Shown: in pieces, positions 47,774 to 56,083 of the stretch
Layout: each line of letters begins with the position of its first letter
Position numbering within the stretch: position 1 is the stretch's first letter
Assembly: GCF_004135735.1 (NCBI RefSeq)
Contig: NZ_CP012670.1
Span: forward strand, 7,270,501 to 7,334,500
Source of the DNA: Sorangium cellulosum
GTDB taxonomy: Bacteria > Myxococcota_A > Polyangia > Polyangiales > Polyangiaceae
Direction: 5' to 3'
Length of the DNA stretch: 64,000 nucleotides
Program-made: the position numbers and the translations under genes
The notes under the pieces: generated by a model
The model's input: the letters and a program-made list of their open reading frames with translations, nothing else
Told to the model about the DNA's origin: nothing
Database searches by the model: none

Positions 47774-48164
47774 GGTAGAACTGCCCGAAATCGTTGAAGA
47801 AGACGGCGACCCGAGGGCTCCAGAGGATAGAGGGAGACGAAGTCGAGCGCGCGGGTAGCGCGGCGGGTCCAGGCCCGCCCCTGGCGACCCGGCCCCGACC
47901 TCCAGGCCGCGCGCGCCGCGCTGGCGGCCAGGCGCTCGCCGTGTGTCGGGCCTGCGCGCCGCGGCGCGCGGCGGCCTGCTGCTTCGCCCAGAGCGCCGGC
48001 AGATCGGGCTCGATGGCGTCGGAGGGCTCGACGTGGACGCGCGCGGCGTCGCGGTGGACGGCCACGGGCCCAGGGCGGTGGACCGCGTCGAGCCCGTCGG
48101 CCTCGAGCGTCCGGGCGCTCGGGTCGACCACCCCACGTGCCGCGCGCCCTCGCGCGTCGCCCAT
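47766..48164 (-). CDS. Hypothetical protein ending inside tRNA-His
   Basis: 132 residues from an ATG at 48164 (AGGCAGG about 10 bases before). The frame shows strong G/C at third positions from about 47940 to 48190 and protein-like sequence (EADGLDAVHRPGPVAV, EPDLPALWAKQQAAA), whereas the opposing plus frame is Ser/Trp-rich. Its TGA lies within the tRNA-His gene, overlapping it by 8 bases on the other strand. It ends FFNDFGQFYLG. No family recognised. It could also be remnant DNA placed next to the tRNA by integration. Confidence 0.45.
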   Translation of the reverse strand: MGDARGRAARGVVDPSARTLEADGLDAVHRPGPVAVHRDAARVHVEPSDAIEPDLPALWAKQQAAARRGAQARHTASAWPPARRARPGGRGRVARGGPGPAALPARSTSSPSILWSPRVAVFFNDFGQFYLG

Positions 48165-48423
48165 GACCGAAACCTGCCTGGGCTCGCCGCGAGACAGGGC
48201 CGCGCGGACCAGCGCCTCGGCGGCGCTCGCAAGATGGATGTCACGGGCGGCCCGCGGGGACAGGGAACCAGGAACACGCGCATGACCAGCGTGCGCCGCT
48301 CGCCCGGTCACCACGGTACATGGATATCCACCCAGCGCGGTGAGCGCTTGTCCACGCGGACGGAGACAGCAAGTCTTTTTATCGTAACCCGTTCGCCACA
48401 AAGCCCGCGTAGCGTCCGCGCCC

Positions 48424-49806
48424 ATGCACACCACCTCTCCCGGGCGCCGCGCGCGGGCCGCGCGCCTCATGACTGTCATCCTCCTCGCAGCCGGCGCGAC
48501 GCCGCTCAGCGCGTGTGTCGTCGAATCGAGCGAAGCGTCGGAACGTGCCGAGTTGCCGGCCCCCGGCGCCGTCGACGTCGTCCAGCCGATCACGCTGTCC
48601 GACCGCGCGCGCGTGCCCGAGAAGGAGCCGGGGTTCCTCGGCGCCGAGCTCGGCAGCCACGAGCTCGTCATCACCCATGACGGCGGCCTGCCGCCGTTCG
48701 CGCCGGGCGACGTGCTCGGCGGCACCCAGGGCGGCGGCTACCTCGTCCGCGTCGTCCGCGTCCGCGCGCTCGACGCGATGCGCGTGGCGCTCGAGACGAC
48801 GCCCGCCTACCTCACGGAGTTCATGACCGAGGGGCACTTCCGCGTCCGCTACGACGCGCGCGAGTACGCGCGCGCCCTCGACGAGCACGCGGCCCGCGCC
48901 CGCGAGCTCGGCGAGGAGGACGGCGAGCCGATCGCGAGCCAGGCCGAGGCCCTGAAGGTCTCGTCCGGCGCCTCGCTCAAGCTCTTCGAGCTCTCCTCGG
49001 CCGCGCTCCCCGCGTCATGCGGGGTCACCGCGCACGGGGCGGCGGAGCTCGACGTCGAGGCCGAGCTCTCCCCGGTGCTCGACCTCGAGGTCCACGTCGG
49101 CCCGAGGGGCAAGCTCAACCCGGTACCCGAGCTGAAGCAGCTCCGGTTCGTCGCGTCCGGCGAGCTCGACGTGACCGCCAGGCTCCGCGGCGCGGGCACG
49201 GTCGAGGGGCGCTGCACGGTCGACCTCCTCGCGCTCGCCGGCGGCGCCCCGAGCCTGCCGCTCCCGACGCTGACGTTCTGGGTGGGCCCCGTGCCCGTGA
49301 TCGTCACGACGGAGGTCGTGCCGAGGGCGAAGGCCGATCTGGGGCTGTCCTTCACGGCCGCCGAGGTGACCGCCGAGGCGCAGACGACCGCCGAGATCGC
49401 GGCCGGGGTCGATTACCGGAACGAGGAGTGGCGCACGATCTGGGAGCCCTCCTGCTCGGCGTCGGGCACGGCGGAGGTCGGGGCGCCCGGCCCGATCACC
49501 GCGTCCGGCAAGGTGAGCGCCGGCGCGGAGCTCCGGGCGCGCCTGTACGGGATCCTCGGCCCGAACGTCGGCGTGCAGGCCTATGCGCGCGTCACGGCGG
49601 AGACCGCGCCGCCTTATTGCTCGTACGACGCGCGCGTCGACGGCGGCGTGCGCGCCTACGCCCAGGCGGAGGCCGGCGTGTCGGTCGGCCCGCTCGATCT
49701 CACGTTCAAGAGCCTCGATCTGGTCGATCTCGAGCTCTTGCACTTCGACGGGCCGCGCACCTCGGGCGCGCTCCGCGACGCGCCCGAGTGCCGCGAGCCG
49801 CGCTGA
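48424..49806 (+). CDS. Large lipoprotein, unknown
   Basis: 460 residues. Lipobox-like PLSAC (Cys31), though the start could instead be the Met at 48469. Mature part is beta-rich with an early helix/loop (ELGEEDGEPIASQAEALK), long strands (LDLEVHVGPRGKLNP, VPVIVTTEVVPRAKADLGL, LTFKSLDLVDLELLHFDG) and few Cys. No motif points to an enzyme. Surface-anchored. Unknown role. Confidence 0.75.
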   Translation: MHTTSPGRRARAARLMTVILLAAGATPLSACVVESSEASERAELPAPGAVDVVQPITLSDRARVPEKEPGFLGAELGSHELVITHDGGLPPFAPGDVLGGTQGGGYLVRVVRVRALDAMRVALETTPAYLTEFMTEGHFRVRYDAREYARALDEHAARARELGEEDGEPIASQAEALKVSSGASLKLFELSSAALPASCGVTAHGAAELDVEAELSPVLDLEVHVGPRGKLNPVPELKQLRFVASGELDVTARLRGAGTVEGRCTVDLLALAGGAPSLPLPTLTFWVGPVPVIVTTEVVPRAKADLGLSFTAAEVTAEAQTTAEIAAGVDYRNEEWRTIWEPSCSASGTAEVGAPGPITASGKVSAGAELRARLYGILGPNVGVQAYARVTAETAPPYCSYDARVDGGVRAYAQAEAGVSVGPLDLTFKSLDLVDLELLHFDGPRTSGALRDAPECREPR

Positions 49807-49861
49807 TCCGACGCCCCGGCCGGGAGGCGAGGCGCCCCGCCCCCCTCGCGCGCTCGCCGGC

Positions 49862-50134
49862 TCAAGGCTCCACGCAGGCCACGTAGTCGCACGACGCCTC
49901 GTTCACGCACTCCTCGGAGCGCTCGATCAGGTCGTTGCCCTGGATGCCGAGGCACGCGGTCTCGCAGCTCGTCTGGTTCGGCGGCGGATTCCCGCGCTCC
50001 TCCTCGCACAGGATCCGGTGTTTGCAGAGCTCATGGCACGAGTGCAAGATCTCTTCGTCCTTGCACCCTGCGGCGACCAACCCAAGAGCGAGCGCGACGA
50101 CGAGGGGAATCGTTCGGAGTTCTGCGTTCTTCAT
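49862..50134 (-). CDS. Small Cys-rich lipoprotein
   Basis: 90 residues from the ATG at 50134. Signal with lipobox-like LVAAGC (Cys24). The mature 66 residues carry eight Cys in CHELCKHRILC, SCETACLG and CVNEASCDYVAC. It resembles the other small Cys-rich exported proteins in the window (6212-6487). Disulfide-rich surface protein; function unknown. Confidence 0.75.
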   Translation of the reverse strand: MKNAELRTIPLVVALALGLVAAGCKDEEILHSCHELCKHRILCEEERGNPPPNQTSCETACLGIQGNDLIERSEECVNEASCDYVACVEP

Positions 50135-50445
50135 GATCAGCCCATCTCGGTTGTGGAACGGCGTTCTCCCCGGGGAGCGACCCCGCCGTCGACCTCTGGC
50201 CTGGGTCATCGTACGTGACGCGAGCGCGGGGCACGGCGCGGGACCGGCGCCCTGGCTCGGGCCCGAGAGCCTCACCAGGAGGCCACGCGTCCGCGCCCAG
50301 CATAGACGAATCCCGCGCAGCCGCCCACGGCGCGCGCAGGCCGAGGCGCGCGCGCCGAAGGACACCTCGCCGCGCTGGCCCGAGACGCCAGGCGTGGTAC
50401 ATTGCGTCATGGGCGCTCCCGTGCGCCCACAGACGCCGAGGACGG
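50135..50445. other. Intergenic region
   Basis: About 310 bases between divergent small genes. It includes an ATG at 50409 in the frame of the VTT gene, but third-position bias favours the small gene at 50446 instead. Probably promoter DNA. Confidence 0.5.
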
Positions 50446-50598
50446 ATGCCCTCCAAGGAAGCCGACACCCCGCTCGAGGCCAATCCGGGCCAGCGGCGGG
50501 CGCAAGAGAAGCCCGCGGCCCCGCGGCTTCCGCAAAGCACGCTCCGCGGCAGGCGGATCATCGAGCGGCTGGAGCGCCGCCGCGAGGAGGCGGTCTGA
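50446..50598 (+). CDS. Small basic protein, unknown
   Basis: 50 residues; GAGGACGG lies just before the ATG. Third positions are strongly G/C in this frame and not in the overlapping one, which supports coding. Rich in Arg, Glu and Pro with a predicted C-terminal helix (IIERLERRREEAV). Its TGA overlaps the CTG of the next gene (CTGA), so the two should be co-translated. Confidence 0.65.
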   Translation: MPSKEADTPLEANPGQRRAQEKPAAPRLPQSTLRGRRIIERLERRREEAV

Positions 50599-51188
50599 CG
50601 CCGCAGGGACGCGAGGCGCGCTCGACCGAGGGACGGCGAGATCTGTGGCGGACGCTGGCCCAGCTGGTGCTCAGCCTGGGCGCCCTGTTCGGGGCGATCG
50701 CGCTCGCGGCGCACGTCGCGCGCGACCAGCTCGACGCGCTCGGCCGCGCGTTCGTGGACCGCTTCGGCCTCGCCGGGATGTTCCTCGGCACCTACCTGGC
50801 CGACGCGTTCTCGTTCCCGATCCCCCCGCAGTTCTACATGCTGACGGCGATCTCCTCGGGAGGCCCGCAGGTCGCGCCCATGGTCGTGATCTCGGTGGCC
50901 TCGCTCCTCGCCGGCAGCACGGGTTACCTCCTCGCCGGGCACCTCGCGCGCTTCCGCGTCCTCGCGGCGCGCCTCGAGCGGACGCGGCCCAGGATAGACC
51001 GCCTGTTCGCGCGTTACGGGTACTGGGCGATCGCGATTGGGAGCCTCACGCCGGTCCCCTTCTCGATGCTCTGTTACCTGTCGGGGCTGTACCGGATCCC
51101 GCCGCGCTACTTCGTCACGCTGGTGCTGTTCCGGGTGCCGCGGCTCCTCCTCTTTTATGCGCTCATCCGGCTGGGATGGAGCCAGTGA
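50595..51188 (+). CDS. VTT/DedA-like membrane protein, probable CTG start
   Basis: 197 residues if started at CTG (50595), which has a strong AGGAGG 5 bases upstream and overlaps the previous TGA. Four to five hydrophobic segments (about 22-44, 58-80, 85-115, 140-160, 172-192). The VTT-family signature is visible: FVDRFGLAGMFLGTYLADAFSFPIPPQFYML and TPVPFSMLCYLSGLYRIPP. Members are inner-membrane flippase-like proteins. The next in-frame GTG (about 50667) would delete the first helix, and no ATG fits. Confidence 0.8.
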   Translation: MTPQGREARSTEGRRDLWRTLAQLVLSLGALFGAIALAAHVARDQLDALGRAFVDRFGLAGMFLGTYLADAFSFPIPPQFYMLTAISSGGPQVAPMVVISVASLLAGSTGYLLAGHLARFRVLAARLERTRPRIDRLFARYGYWAIAIGSLTPVPFSMLCYLSGLYRIPPRYFVTLVLFRVPRLLLFYALIRLGWSQ

Positions 51189-51204
51189 AGCCCTGGTACG
51201 AGCG

Positions 51205-51867
51205 CTACCCGGAGCTCTCCGTCTCCTCCGACGAGGGGTTCACCCTGACGCGCTCCAGGATCTGATCGACCATGCCGAGGTCGATCCCCGAGCGCTCCAC
51301 CACGTTCCTGGAGAACAGCCGAGTCGCCTCCTTCGCGAGCTCCTCGTCCGGGAGGAACGGCCGCGCGGGCGACCGCGGCGCCGGCAGGCCGATCTCCTTC
51401 TCCAGCTCGGAGATCGCCCGGATCATCTCCTGATAGCACGCCGACACGATCTGCACGGAGAACGGGAACACCTGGGCATTGCCCCTGCCGGCGCGCACGG
51501 CGTGCAGCGTCGCGGCGACCTGCTCCGCGAACTGCCGACTCCCGAACGCGTTGGCCATCTGCGCGTAGACCGCGATCGACTCCTGGTCTGCCGCGAGATC
51601 CTCCTCTCTCGTGTGCGGCGCGCCGGGCCCCGGCGCCGACGACCACCGGACGACGATCCGGGCGTAGTCGTCGAGCGCGCGCCGCTGGAGCGCCAGCCGC
51701 TGCAGGAGCGCCTCCCGCCGCTGCCGCGTGAGCTCCGCGCTCTCGTCGCGCTCGGCCCGGCGGTCCCCGCTGAGCTCTGCCGATCTGCGCGCGAGGTAAG
51801 CGCCGATGAAGAGGGCGACGCCGTTGCTAACAGCGATGAAGAGCATCTCCAGAATCTTGGGATCCAT
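51205..51867 (-). CDS. Membrane-anchored helical protein, unknown
   Basis: 220 residues from the ATG at 51867. One N-terminal membrane helix (about 8-25, MLFIAVSNGVALFIGAYLA) followed by a long charged helical region (RQRREALLQRLALQRRALDDYARIV) and Ala/Gln-rich helices, likely cytosolic coiled coil. Ribosome-binding site is weak. No family recognised. It lies convergent to the VTT gene, which ends about 17 bases away. Confidence 0.7.
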   Translation of the reverse strand: MDPKILEMLFIAVSNGVALFIGAYLARRSAELSGDRRAERDESAELTRQRREALLQRLALQRRALDDYARIVVRWSSAPGPGAPHTREEDLAADQESIAVYAQMANAFGSRQFAEQVAATLHAVRAGRGNAQVFPFSVQIVSACYQEMIRAISELEKEIGLPAPRSPARPFLPDEELAKEATRLFSRNVVERSGIDLGMVDQILERVRVNPSSEETESSG

Positions 51868-52030
51868 GCCGGTTCTCGACACTTCTAGCACGTTCGCGCT
51901 GAATGCAGTGATATGCCGCACGAGACGAAGAAAACTTGACGGACGCCCTCCTCCCGTGCAGGGGCGTCGCCCCCCCACAGGCGGCCGCGGCGCGGGCGGA
52001 GGCGCGCGGCGATCGTGATAGGATGCTCGC

Positions 52031-52939
52031 ATGAGCGGTTCACGCGACGAGGGGGCCGGCCCGCACCTCTCGGGGCTCGAGGCGCCCCTGCGCGAGGCGC
52101 TCGAGCGGAGCCTCGCCGACCGGCTCGCGGGGAGCCCCGGGGCGGCGCTCAACCTCGACAACGCGTTCTGGGGCGCCCCCGCGCCCCGCGACCTCGGCGA
52201 GGCGCTCACCCGGCTCGGCCCGACGTGCCTCAACGTGGTCGCGCGCATCTTCGAGCGGCTCCGCGACATCGATCCTGCGCTCGGGCTGTGGCGTCAGATC
52301 AGGTATTTGCGCAACGTGTGGTGCGGTGGGAGCGCGGGATTCAAGGTGGTCTACGCCGAGCCGGCCGCGATGCGCGAGCGGCTCGACGGCCAGCTCGCGG
52401 GGACGGGCGGCCGCCGCGTCGCGCGCGACACGGTCCTCGGGGGGATCGAGCACCAGCGGGGCGCGCTGCTCGGCGCGCTCGCCAGGAGCTGGCCCGCGCT
52501 CCTCGGCGGCGGCGAGCCGCTCGACGCCGACACGTGGCGCGAGGTGCATGAGCCCGATCAGGAGGCGGTGCACCTCTGCGTGGGCAAGATCGAGCCCCGG
52601 CCGCCGGAGCTCGACGACATCCACCTGGACTGGAGATCTCCGGTGGTGGGCGTGGACGAGGCGACTCGCCGCTGCCGGTACGGTCTCCTCATCAGCGTGG
52701 TCCACTGGTTGCAGGCGCGCTTCGGCCTCGGCAAGCCGGTGTTTCCCTTCCAGCGCATCGACGAGGAGCTCGCCGCGCTCTCCGAGCGCCGCCGAGAGGC
52801 GGCGGCGTGGGCCGCGTTCGCGGCGCGCTGGCGCGACGCGCGGTGGACGCTCGCGATGCGGGGCAGCGAGGGGGCCCGGGAGGCGGTCGGCTGGCTCCGC
52901 GAGTGCGAGGCGATGATCTCGGCGCAGGAGGAGGCCTGA
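52031..52939 (+). CDS. Unknown cytosolic protein
   Basis: 302 residues, ATG preceded by GGAT 9 bases before. No signal or Cys cluster. Contains clusters of Trp (DNAFWG, LGLWRQIRYLRNVW, CVGKIEPRPPELDDIHLDW) and long Ala/Glu/Arg helices towards the end (AALSERRREAAAWAAF). I do not recognise a family. It is followed by a kinase-like gene after 11 bases and is probably co-transcribed with it. Confidence 0.75.
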   Translation: MSGSRDEGAGPHLSGLEAPLREALERSLADRLAGSPGAALNLDNAFWGAPAPRDLGEALTRLGPTCLNVVARIFERLRDIDPALGLWRQIRYLRNVWCGGSAGFKVVYAEPAAMRERLDGQLAGTGGRRVARDTVLGGIEHQRGALLGALARSWPALLGGGEPLDADTWREVHEPDQEAVHLCVGKIEPRPPELDDIHLDWRSPVVGVDEATRRCRYGLLISVVHWLQARFGLGKPVFPFQRIDEELAALSERRREAAAWAAFAARWRDARWTLAMRGSEGAREAVGWLRECEAMISAQEEA

Positions 52940-52950
52940 GGCCGCCGCCC

Positions 52951-53982
52951 ATGCCCTACCCCGCCCCCGATGGCACCGAGCTGATCGAGCACCTCGGCAC
53001 GGGCGCCACCTTCGACGTGGCGCTGGTCCGGCCGAGGAGCCGCCCGCCCGTGGCGCCCCCCGTCCCGCTCCCCGTCCCGCTCCCCGTCCCGCTCCCCGTC
53101 CCGCTCGTTTGCAAGCGCCTCGCCCCGGGCGCCCTCCACGCACACGCCGGGCGGGCCGCCATGATCCGCGAGGCCAGGGCGCTCGCCCTCGCGCGGCACC
53201 CGGCCCTGCCCACGCTCGCGCGCGTCGGCGCCGATCGCCACGGCCCCTTCGTGCTCGAGAGCCGGCGCGAGGGCGCCTCGCTCCGCGACGTGCTCGACGG
53301 ATGGCGCGACCGCGGCCGACCGCCGCCCGCCTCGCTCCTCGTCCACGTCGTCAGGACCGCGATCGAGGCCCTCGCCGAGCTCCAGGAGCTGGAGGACGCC
53401 GGGGGGCCGCTCCGCTTCGTGCACGGCGATCTCGGCCCCGATCACGTCCTGCTCGGCCCGCTCGGCGACATCGGCCTCGTCGATCTCGGCGCCGCGCGGT
53501 TCCGGGGCATGGATCCGGACCTCGAGACCGCCGACCGGGGCACCGTCCCGTTCGTCGCTCCCGAGATCGCCCGCGGTGAATCGCCGCCGACCCCGCGCGG
53601 CGACGTCTACGCGATGGCGGCGACCCTCGTCGCCTTCGCCACCGGCGCGCCGCTCACGCGCGCGAGCGAGCCGGCCGCGATGCTGCTCGAGATCAGCGAG
53701 TCGGGCCTCTGCCTCGACGCCCTCGCGGCCGTGGACGCGCTCGCGCCGGGGCAGCGCCGCGCCCTCGCGCGGGCGCTCGACCGCGACCCCGAGCGCCGTA
53801 TCGGCACCGCGCGGGCGCTGCTCGACGCGTTCGACGCGGCCGCGCCGCGGCTCGCGCCCGGCACGCCCGGCACGCCCGATGCGCCCGATGCGCCCGGCGC
53901 GACCCTCGAGCGCGCGCCCGGCCCCGGTGCCCGCCAAGATCGTGGACACACGGGGCCCGAGGGCTCACCCTCGCCCGCATGA
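52951..53982 (+). CDS. Atypical or pseudokinase-like protein
   Basis: 343 residues. A kinase fold with altered motifs: G-rich loop LGTGATFDVALV, Lys in LVCKRL (after a PVPLPVPLPVPL insert, about 38-50), HGDLGPDHV in place of HRDLKxxN (catalytic Asp kept, Lys and Asn changed), VDLG for DFG, and VAPE. It may be catalytically weak or a pseudokinase, or akin to aminoglycoside-type phosphotransferases, which use HGD. Pro/Ala/Gly-rich tail. Starts 11 bases after the previous gene and overlaps the PLP enzyme by 4 bases (ATGA). Confidence 0.8.
   Translation: MPYPAPDGTELIEHLGTGATFDVALVRPRSRPPVAPPVPLPVPLPVPLPVPLVCKRLAPGALHAHAGRAAMIREARALALARHPALPTLARVGADRHGPFVLESRREGASLRDVLDGWRDRGRPPPASLLVHVVRTAIEALAELQELEDAGGPLRFVHGDLGPDHVLLGPLGDIGLVDLGAARFRGMDPDLETADRGTVPFVAPEIARGESPPTPRGDVYAMAATLVAFATGAPLTRASEPAAMLLEISESGLCLDALAAVDALAPGQRRALARALDRDPERRIGTARALLDAFDAAAPRLAPGTPGTPDAPDAPGATLERAPGPGARQDRGHTGPEGSPSPA
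53061..53106. repeat. 12-bp repeats in kinase gene
   Basis: Four tandem copies of CGTCCCGCTCCC, coding for Pro-Val-Pro-Leu units between the G-rich loop and the presumed ATP-anchoring Lys of the kinase. In-frame, so length variation is tolerated by reading frame. Confidence 0.9.
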
Positions 53983-55172
53983 AACCCCACCTAGGCCACG
54001 ACAAGCTCGCCCTCGACACGCTCGCCGTCCATGCCGGACAGCCGCCGGATCCGACGAGCGGCGCCGTCATGACCCCGATCGTCCTCGCGAGCACCTTCGC
54101 CCAGGAGCGGCCGGGCCAGCACAAGGGGTTCGAGTACTCGCGCAGCGGCAATCCCACCCGCAAGGCGCTCGAGGCGTGCCTCGCCGCCCTCGAGGGGGGG
54201 CGGCACGGCTTCGCGTTCGGGAGCGGCTCCGCGGCGGCCGCCACCCTGCTCCACACGCTCCGGCCCGGAGATCACGTGCTCTCGGGCGACGACGTCTACG
54301 GCGGCACCTTCCGGCTCTTCGACAAGGTCATGCGGCCGATGGGCATCACCTCGACCTCGGTCGACATGCGCGACCTCGACGTCGTCCGCAAGGCCCTGAC
54401 CCCGGCCACGCGCATGATCTGGATCGAGACCCCGACGAACCCCATGCTCAAGATCTTCGACATCGCGGCGCTCGCGGACATCGCGCGCGCGCACGGGGCG
54501 CTGCTCGTCGTCGACAACACCTTCGCCACCCCGGTGCTCCAGCGGCCGCTCGCCCTCGGCGCCCACGTCGTGGCGCACTCGACCACGAAGTACCTGAACG
54601 GCCACTCGGACGTCGTCGGCGGGGCGCTCGTCACGTCGGAGGACGCCCTCGCCGAGCGGGTCGCGTTCCTGCAAAACGCGCTCGGCGCGGTGCCGAGCCC
54701 GTTCGATTGTTACATGGTGCTCCGCGGGCTCAAGACGCTCGGGGTGCGCGTCCGCCAGCAGTGCGCGTCGGCGGCGCGCATCGCCGAGCGGCTCGCCGAG
54801 CACCCCGCCGTCCGCGCGGTGCACTACCCCGGCCTCCCCACGCACGCGGGCCACGCGCTCGCCGCGCGGCAGATGCAGGCGCCCGGGGCGATGATCTCGT
54901 TCGTCGTGCGCGGCGGCCTCCCCGTCGCCTCGCGGTTCCTCGAGCGGCTCGCGATCTTCTCGTGCGCGGAGAGCCTCGGAGGCGTCGAGTCGCTCGCCGA
55001 GCACCCCGCCCTCATGACCCACGCCTCCGTGCCCGCCGAGGCGCGGGAGGCGCTCGGCATCGACGGCGGCCTCCTCCGGCTCTCGGTCGGCCTCGAGGCG
55101 AGCGAGGACCTCTGGCAGGACATCGCGCAGGCGCTCGACGACGCGCGCGCCCACGCGGCGCCGGGCGCCTGA
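53979..55172 (+). CDS. Cystathionine gamma-synthase/lyase-family PLP enzyme
   Basis: 397 residues, typical length for the Cys/Met metabolism family. Early TLAVHAGQPPDP and YSRSGNPTR, later GDDVYGGTFRL, IETPTNPMLKI, VVDNTFATP and the PLP-binding SxTTKYLNGHSD (Lys204), then SLGGVESL. It could make cystathionine from O-succinyl/acetyl-homoserine and Cys, or cleave it. Which one is not decidable by eye. Its ATG overlaps the kinase stop, so expression is coupled. Cytosolic. Confidence 0.92.
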   Translation: MKPHLGHDKLALDTLAVHAGQPPDPTSGAVMTPIVLASTFAQERPGQHKGFEYSRSGNPTRKALEACLAALEGGRHGFAFGSGSAAAATLLHTLRPGDHVLSGDDVYGGTFRLFDKVMRPMGITSTSVDMRDLDVVRKALTPATRMIWIETPTNPMLKIFDIAALADIARAHGALLVVDNTFATPVLQRPLALGAHVVAHSTTKYLNGHSDVVGGALVTSEDALAERVAFLQNALGAVPSPFDCYMVLRGLKTLGVRVRQQCASAARIAERLAEHPAVRAVHYPGLPTHAGHALAARQMQAPGAMISFVVRGGLPVASRFLERLAIFSCAESLGGVESLAEHPALMTHASVPAEAREALGIDGGLLRLSVGLEASEDLWQDIAQALDDARAHAAPGA

Positions 55173-55301
55173 GCGCGCGCGTCGTCGAGCGCCGGGCGCG
55201 TCGGCGAGCGCGCGTCGGCGAAGGCCGTTTGCTCACGAGCGCCGGAGTACGATAAAAGCGAGGTGCGGCCTCGGGGCCGCCATCTACCAACGGAGCGTTC
55301 G

Positions 55302-55865
55302 ATGAGTTTCGCCCGCCTCGGCTTCGTGCCCGTGCTCGGCCTTCTCCCCCTGCTCGGCTTCGGCTGCAGCGACCCGGCGCCGCCCACCCCGCGCGGCGCC
55401 TTCACGCTGAGCTTCGTCGGCGGGGGCTCCACCTGCAACACGACGGGGCACGGCGCGAACCTCGGCGTGGTGAGCCAGGACAGGAAGGACGAGGTGCTCG
55501 CCGACGGCGACGGCGCCGTGGTCGAGTGCGACGTGTCCGGCTCGGGCAGCTTCTCGGTCTCCGGGAGGGCCAGAGACACCGCCAACGCCGAGGAGATCCA
55601 GGTCACCATCGACGGCATCACCCCCCAGGCGTCGCAAGCGGAGCCCGCGACGGGCTACATCAGCTTCTCCTCGGCCAGGACGGGCGGCGAGGTCTTCGTC
55701 TCCGATCCGGACGATCCGTGCCGCTTCTGGTTCACCCCGGGGAGCCAGCAAGGGGTCGACGCGGGCAAGATCTGGGCTGTCTTCGAGTGTCCGAGGATGC
55801 TCAACGAGGGCTACGTCTGCTCCATCCGGGGCGGCGTCCTGGCCTTCGACAGCTGCGGGCTCTGA
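55302..55865 (+). CDS. Lipoprotein, unknown
   Basis: 187 residues from the ATG at 55302; GGAG lies 8 bases upstream. Lipobox-like GFGC (Cys22). Mature part is beta-rich with paired Cys (CNTTGHG, VECDV, PCRFWF, FECPR, VCSIRGG, DSCGL). Possibly a small surface domain. Unknown. Confidence 0.75.
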   Translation: MSFARLGFVPVLGLLPLLGFGCSDPAPPTPRGAFTLSFVGGGSTCNTTGHGANLGVVSQDRKDEVLADGDGAVVECDVSGSGSFSVSGRARDTANAEEIQVTIDGITPQASQAEPATGYISFSSARTGGEVFVSDPDDPCRFWFTPGSQQGVDAGKIWAVFECPRMLNEGYVCSIRGGVLAFDSCGL

Positions 55866-55888
55866 CCGGCCTGGGGCGCCGGGCACGC

Positions 55889-56060
55889 CGCGCGCGCCGT
55901 TCGCCCCGACGGGCGCGCGTCCGCTCCTCGCCGCGCGCCGTTCGCCCCGACGGGCGCGCGTCCGCTCCTCGCCGCGCGCCGTTCGCCCCGCGGGCGCGCG
56001 TCCGCTCCTCGCCGCGCGCCGTTCGCCCCGCGGGCGCGCGTCCGCTCCTCGCCGCGCGCG
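55889..56060. repeat. Tandem repeat, 40/41-bp unit
   Basis: Four copies of a unit GCGCGCCGTTCGCCCC(A)CGGGCGCGCGTCCGCTCCTC; the first two carry an extra A, the last two lack it. It lies between the 3' end of the lipoprotein gene (plus) and the 3' end of the PP2C gene (minus). Each unit can form a GC-rich hairpin. Slippage is likely. Confidence 0.9.
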
Positions 56061-56083
56061 CCCCTCGCGCCAGCGGGCGCGCG

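Noticed and set aside
50409..51188. Longer version of the VTT gene starting at ATG 50409
   Set aside because: Between 50409 and 50598 the neighbouring frame (50446-50598) has clear G/C third positions and this one does not.
52558..53949. Long minus-strand frame
   Set aside because: Antisense to the kinase-like gene and Arg/Gly-rich, with no motif.
53576..55255. Long plus-strand frame overlapping the PLP enzyme
   Set aside because: The PLP enzyme frame carries all family motifs; this one is Arg/Pro-rich.
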